The position numbers were made by a program, and so were the translations under genes. From Diphasiastrum complanatum (taxonomy: Eukaryota > Streptophyta > Lycopodiopsida > Lycopodiales > Lycopodiaceae), in NCBI GenBank assembly GCA_029204225.1, contig CM055092.1, forward strand, positions 23,129,005 to 23,193,004: a stretch of 64,000 nucleotides of DNA. Direction: 5' to 3'. This document shows positions 59,392 through 64,000 of this stretch, in pieces. Every line of letters begins with the position of its first letter. The first letter of the stretch is position 1. Under the pieces are notes generated by a model, which searched no databases, had not been told where the DNA came from, and worked only from the letters and a program-made list of their open reading frames with translations.

Positions 59392-59802
59392 ATCTATCAT
59401 TCTTAGTCCTAAATAAATATAAATCTAACAATCTATTACTACCATAGACTATGTATTTATTTATAATCTTAAATTCTAAATCAATGCAAAATGTTAAACA
59501 CACACACACTATCTTTTTTTTCTCTTTTTTTTTTTCGCTCTCTCACACACACACACACACATTATAAATCTAACAATCTATTACTGCCCAATATTATCTA
59601 TATCTATTTGTCTATGAACCTAAATTTTAGATCAATGCAAAATTTAAAACACATACAAATCCTCTCAAACACACGCATACACTATCTTAAATAATTCTAA
59701 CAATCTATTATAAACACTATCAAAAATCAATCTATTACAAACACTATAATAAATCAATCTATTATAAACACTATCACAATCTATTATAATACACTCTCAC
59801 TC

Positions 59803-59869
<67 letters not shown>

Positions 59870-60110
59870 CTCTTAAAACTTTATTTTTAAAAAAAAGAAC
59901 AAAAAATAAACTCCAAAATCTTTCAATATCTTCAAGCATAGATCTATAGTTCAATGCTTTTCTCTCTTTCTCTCTCACAAATTACAAATCTAATAATATA
60001 TTATTACGGAACATAATCCTAAATAATACTAACAATTACAAGACCATTCTAAATCAATGCAAACACACACACACTCTCTCTATCTCTTTCTATCTTTCAC
60101 ACTCTCTATC
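59359..60110. repeat. CT/CA microsatellite-rich region (copy B)
   Basis: The main CT tract is about 59806-59866, ten bases longer than in A. A CA tract near 59545-59560 is also longer, and a short CT tract near 59358-59387 differs slightly. Confidence 0.9.
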
Positions 60111-62835
60111 TCTTCTCAAAACAAACAAACAAACACCAAACATCAAGTTCTGTCCAGCCTAGATCTTAGTAATTAGTAACAGCCCTTAATCTTTCAGCCT
60201 AGTTCTGTCCAAACTAGATCTTAGTTACTAATTACAGGTCTTTATTTTTCACTCAAAGTATTTGGTTGAGGACCTTAAGTTGTCCTATCCAAAAAAGCTT
60301 TATGTAGTACTTTATTATCTTTATTCCCCCACCTTTTCCCACAAAGAAAAAAACAACATGAAAAAAAAACTGTTTTTCTTTCGTTCCGCCAATCTTCTTT
60401 CAAAAAATGTCATTCGTTCCGGAACCATGGTTCTGGAACTATGATGCTTCTTAGGGTCGTATTCCGACGTGTCAAATTGCGACGGATTATGAAATTTTCA
60501 AAAATACGTCGGACGCCCACGTCGAAATCTGCGCGATATGTTATTGTGCGGGAATCCGCATCCAAGAAAACTCATCATCCCATATTTTCATGCCAAAAAG
60601 CAAGGCATGCAGTAATTATCATTGAGCTCTCCAAATTTTCAAAACTCCTTGTGAGTCTTCGACTTGGGGTTGGTGTGGGCTTTGGACTCGTGCTATTGCC
60701 AAAGGCTATCAATCAATCATGCATGAACATCAGCCAGGTGCAGCTTTTGATGTGCGGCACTGGCCATCTCCCTGATTATTGTAGCTAAACGGTGGGCTAA
60801 TGCGAGGCAGCACCGGCAACGGCGGCTGAGCTTATCCGAGCACAGCCATGTGCCGAGAGGTGCATGTGACAGCTCAGAATTAGCTCCTCGAGCTCCGCGC
60901 TTTTGAGAAGTAGGATGGTAGCATACTAGCATCCCTGGCACCTGCCAACTTTTCTTTTTTCTTTTTCTGTACTAGCGGGATCAGCAGTGCATATCCAGAC
61001 CTGAGCTCACGCCTCACCTTCACAATGGCTTCACATGAAGGCAAGCAACAACACCATCGTTGCAACTTTGCCAGGACTGTGATTTGACATGCGTCCTTAA
61101 GTGACCCCTCGTGCAATCCATTTATTTCCACGAAACATAAGATGATATAAAATGAATCAATGCGATGAATTATAACAAATTAATAGCTACTCATGATGTT
61201 ACGTGTAAATTGAAATACTTCAGGTTATCTGGGTACTATTACCTATGCCTCTCTTAATTTACAGTCTCATAATTGATGAATATTTCAACGCCCAAGGCGC
61301 GCTCGCAGTCTGTAGATGCATAGATTGACCCAATATTGAATATCAGATCACAATTGTACACACTCTTGAGAATCACTCAAACGGTCTGAAACCCAACTAA
61401 ACAAAATGGCTATTGTCTATAGTTTATCTTTATTACATTACTGTGTGTGATCGTAGTCCCCCATTTTCTAAGAATGTACAGAAGCGAAGTTGGGTAATGG
61501 GTTTAATTCTTTCTTTCAAAATTTTAAAGTACTTTTTCTTTTAACTTTTCAGCATTGCTATCCCACAGTGTACGACGTCCTTCCATATAGAATTGCATTC
61601 CGTGCTATAAAAACAATTAATGAACTATTTTGGACCTGAAACTTCAGAGCTACGTTTTCTCTTTCAACTTTCTAGTCAAATAAGTCAAAGGTCAAGGTTT
61701 AGCTCTCAACTTTCTAGTGCTCCAGGAAATGGTGAAGACTCAATAATATAATACTGAGCTAGAAAGTGAAGAGTCAAGACTTATACTTACTAGAAGGGTA
61801 ATTCGATAAGTTACAATTAAACATGGCCAAATCACCATCATACTTATTTTGAAAAACCATTTTTTCACATAAAATATCATAAAATTTAGATTAATACTCA
61901 TAGTTAATGTGAATATTGTTATGAAAATTTTTAAGGGACATTCCCTACATTAGATTAAGTTATTGTAAAAACCTAGCCAAAATTTAGTAGTTCATTTTCA
62001 AGGCATTTGATGGCATACCTGTTCTCCTATATTTGTGTTTACTTGGCAAGGCCCAATCATAAATTTAGACATTATGCCCATAAATGATACATGTATGAAA
62101 AGTATTCAACAAATACCAACCCGTATATGATACGTCTCTAAAACGTATTCAACAAATAACATTGTCTTTTACGATTCCTATGTTGGGTCAAAGCTCAAGT
62201 GTTGTTACTATACTTTTTTTGCCTTTGCCCTTGCACCACAACGCCTGGGCAAGGGCCTCTAAAAGCAAAAAGCCTCTTTCTACATGCCTTTATTAATGTT
62301 ACATCTCTCTATGGATGCAACTAAGGTATACCCTTTGACAACATGGCTAATAATAGCACAATATATGTTAGAATTACAAGTTAAATTTAATGTAGTTATA
62401 TAGTTGAGTTCATGATATGAGTAACATGTACTAGTACAACATTTTGGAACCTTTCCGAGGGAGATTCCAAGGTGTTCTCAAAGAAAAAAATCAAAAAAAT
62501 AAAGGGCTTCCATCGGTATCTACCCCATTATGTGTGTCAAAATCATCACCTCAGAATATACAATGGCACTCATGGTTTGTCTATTAGAATAAAAGTAGAC
62601 TAATGTGTCTTTGTACTATGGGTTTGGTCTGGCGACTAGGACCAATTGCACACGTGACAACGTAGTCGACAAGACACGCATCCCATCAGCAGCAACCCGG
62701 GCCATGCATGGATTGCCACAAGAAAGTTACTTATGTACAGTGTTTCTAGTTTTTGAAATACAATTTTCGTATGTGGAGCTTGGGGCTTTTTGAGAGTTCG
62801 TCTATTTGTGATCCTATTTGAAGAAAAAATTAGCT
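60111..62835. other. No gene recognised (copy B)
   Basis: Counterpart of 17661-20367, lacking 25 nt between TTCCGGAACC repeats near 60428 and having about 34 extra nt near 61588. Nothing else to support. Confidence 0.5.
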
Positions 62836-62847
62836 TGGTATCAGAGC
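62836..62847 (+). other. Primer-site motif of a decayed LTR element (copy B)
   Basis: TGGTATCAGAGC, unchanged from copy A at 20368-20379. Confidence 0.5.
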
Positions 62848-63174
62848 CTGATAGGGTTTGAGCATAGAGCAGAGTTGTCGTTGAAGAGAGCTTTGGGAGT
62901 ACGGTTTTCTGAGAGTTCAGGATTTACGATAGTTAGAAAGTGAGAAGCCAGTGCACTGATTTAGGCATATAGAGGCTTTTAGAACTCAGTAGTGGCTGTT
63001 GTAGCATGTGCATAGCATCAAAAAAGGTTTTAAATGGTTGAAATTTACAAAAGTTTTTTTAGTCAATCTTGTGGAAGGACCGAGCAAGGGTGAGTTTCCA
63101 AGTCTTAAAAATTCAAATAATGAAAAGTTCAAACTATTATTATTCAAGACACTTAATGCTTATCCAGGAACGTG

Positions 63175-64000
63175 TCAATTTTCTCTTTTGATTGAGGTGA
63201 AAGTCTCTTTTAGACACCACTTTCCTTGTGGTACTTCACCCTTAACATGTTCATCTTCTTCTTCACACCACATTTTTGGACTTGCAGGATGCAATTGTGA
63301 CATTATTTTGGTGATATAAAACAAAGATTCCTGTACAAGCCAACTTTTTGCAATGCTACCTTCTGGCCTTGTCTTTTGTCTCACAAAGCCCTTCAAAACT
63401 TTCATAAAGCGCTCAAGGTAGAACATCCATCTCGTGTGCACAGGTCCTACAATTGATACTTCTTCAACCAAATGCACTAGAAGATGAACTTGTATATCCA
63501 AAAAGGAAGCTGGAAAATCTCTTTTCAACAAACATACCATTTCGGTCATTTGGATCTTCATGGAATCCAATTCACTATTTGTTATTTCTTTTCAGGAAAT
63601 CCACTTGCAAGATTGATAGTACATTAGGTTGTTTAACACATAAAAATATTAAAATAACACATTTATACAAATGTCTAAAAAATTATACAAACCTAATCAT
63701 CGATGATAAATTGTAAAGTGTATTTTGTACATCATCGTTGAAGAGACCTCAAATAGAAAGTGGAAGTACAAATTGCAACATCTTATGCCAATCATACGAT
63801 TTCAATCCACTTAATTTACCGTCTTTGGTAAATGATTTGCATAAAGAATGTGCATAGCCTGTTGGAATTCTCATTTGTTTTATAACATGTTTGATATATG
63901 AGAGTTGCTCTTTTGTAAGAATCCACGGTATGCTAGGTAGAATCTCATCTCCACCTTCGGTGTATTGAATCCATAGGGTCTTTTCACATCGGCCGCTTGT
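63175..64000 (-). pseudogene. CACTA transposase C-terminus (copy B, cut by window)
   Basis: The DUF4218-like end is open for 131 codons (63175-63570): SIVGPVHTRWMFYLERFMK, RPEGSIA, then an acidic stretch EEEDEHVKGEV. In copy A a T/A change makes a stop in the middle of this. Further blocks (KLSGLKSYDWH and others) continue leftward in protein order to the window edge. Expected to continue past 64000 as in copy A. Confidence 0.8.

Larger units (their letters stand above)
35101..64000 (+). repeat. Copy B of the long direct duplication
   Basis: Collinear with 145-21529 and cut by the window edge inside the CACTA transposase. It differs from copy A by a Copia insertion (35878-41706), a solo LTR (53084-54327), 414 extra bp at 43970-44383, small indels and scattered substitutions. 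Both insertions have target duplications whose unoccupied versions are present in A. Confidence 0.95.

Overview
The window is plant nuclear DNA made almost entirely of transposable elements and their relics. The evidence is several LTR retrotransposons primed by initiator tRNA-Met (TGGTATCAGAGC sites), CACTA/En-Spm transposase remnants, foldback elements, long CT/CA microsatellites, and two fragments of plant host genes (an eIF4E first exon and a U-box/ARM-repeat E3 ligase). I see no complete, clearly functional host gene, no rRNA or tRNA gene and nothing prokaryotic. A land plant with a large repeat-rich genome fits; the species cannot be told from this sequence.

Layout. Positions 145-21529 (copy A) and 35101-64000 (copy B) are the same sequence in direct orientation. 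The start-to-start distance is 34956 bp, so copy B begins where a tandem unit of that length would end. Positions 21530-35100 would then be the rest of the first unit, and the second unit runs off the right edge. Copy B carries two insertions that copy A lacks: a young Copia element (35878-41706) and a GC-rich solo LTR (53084-54327). It also has 414 bp that copy A has lost. Concatenated haplotypes in the assembly would give the same picture.

Within each copy, in order: a decayed Ty3/Gypsy pol tail with its 3' LTR; a 4.6-kb non-autonomous Copia element on the minus strand (two 702-bp LTRs, 5-bp target duplication, one gag-derived reading frame that is open in A and broken in B); a scrambled Gypsy region (LTR fragment, reverse transcriptase on minus, integrase on plus, gag-like pieces); a CACTA-like terminus; a degraded Copia RT/RNase H region on minus; a microsatellite-rich stretch; about 2.7 kb without recognisable genes; and the 3' part of a CACTA transposase on minus.

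Between the copies lie the rest of that transposase (split by a foldback element), a gag-like relic, the eIF4E and U-box/ARM fragments about 0.75 kb apart in divergent orientation, two small inverted-repeat elements, a long Gypsy gag pseudogene with two zinc knuckles, a gag-RT chimera of a deleted Copia, and short tandem repeats leading to the junction at 35100/35101.

The elements form a time series. The minus-strand Copia inserted before the duplication. The Copia at 35878 and the solo LTR arrived in copy B afterwards. The most striking single event is at 47538-47577, where a cluster of substitutions turned an imperfect palindrome into a perfect one, inverted its 2-nt loop and placed two stop codons in the gag frame, as a single template switch predicts. 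All protein assignments rest on motif recognition by eye; no database search was possible.
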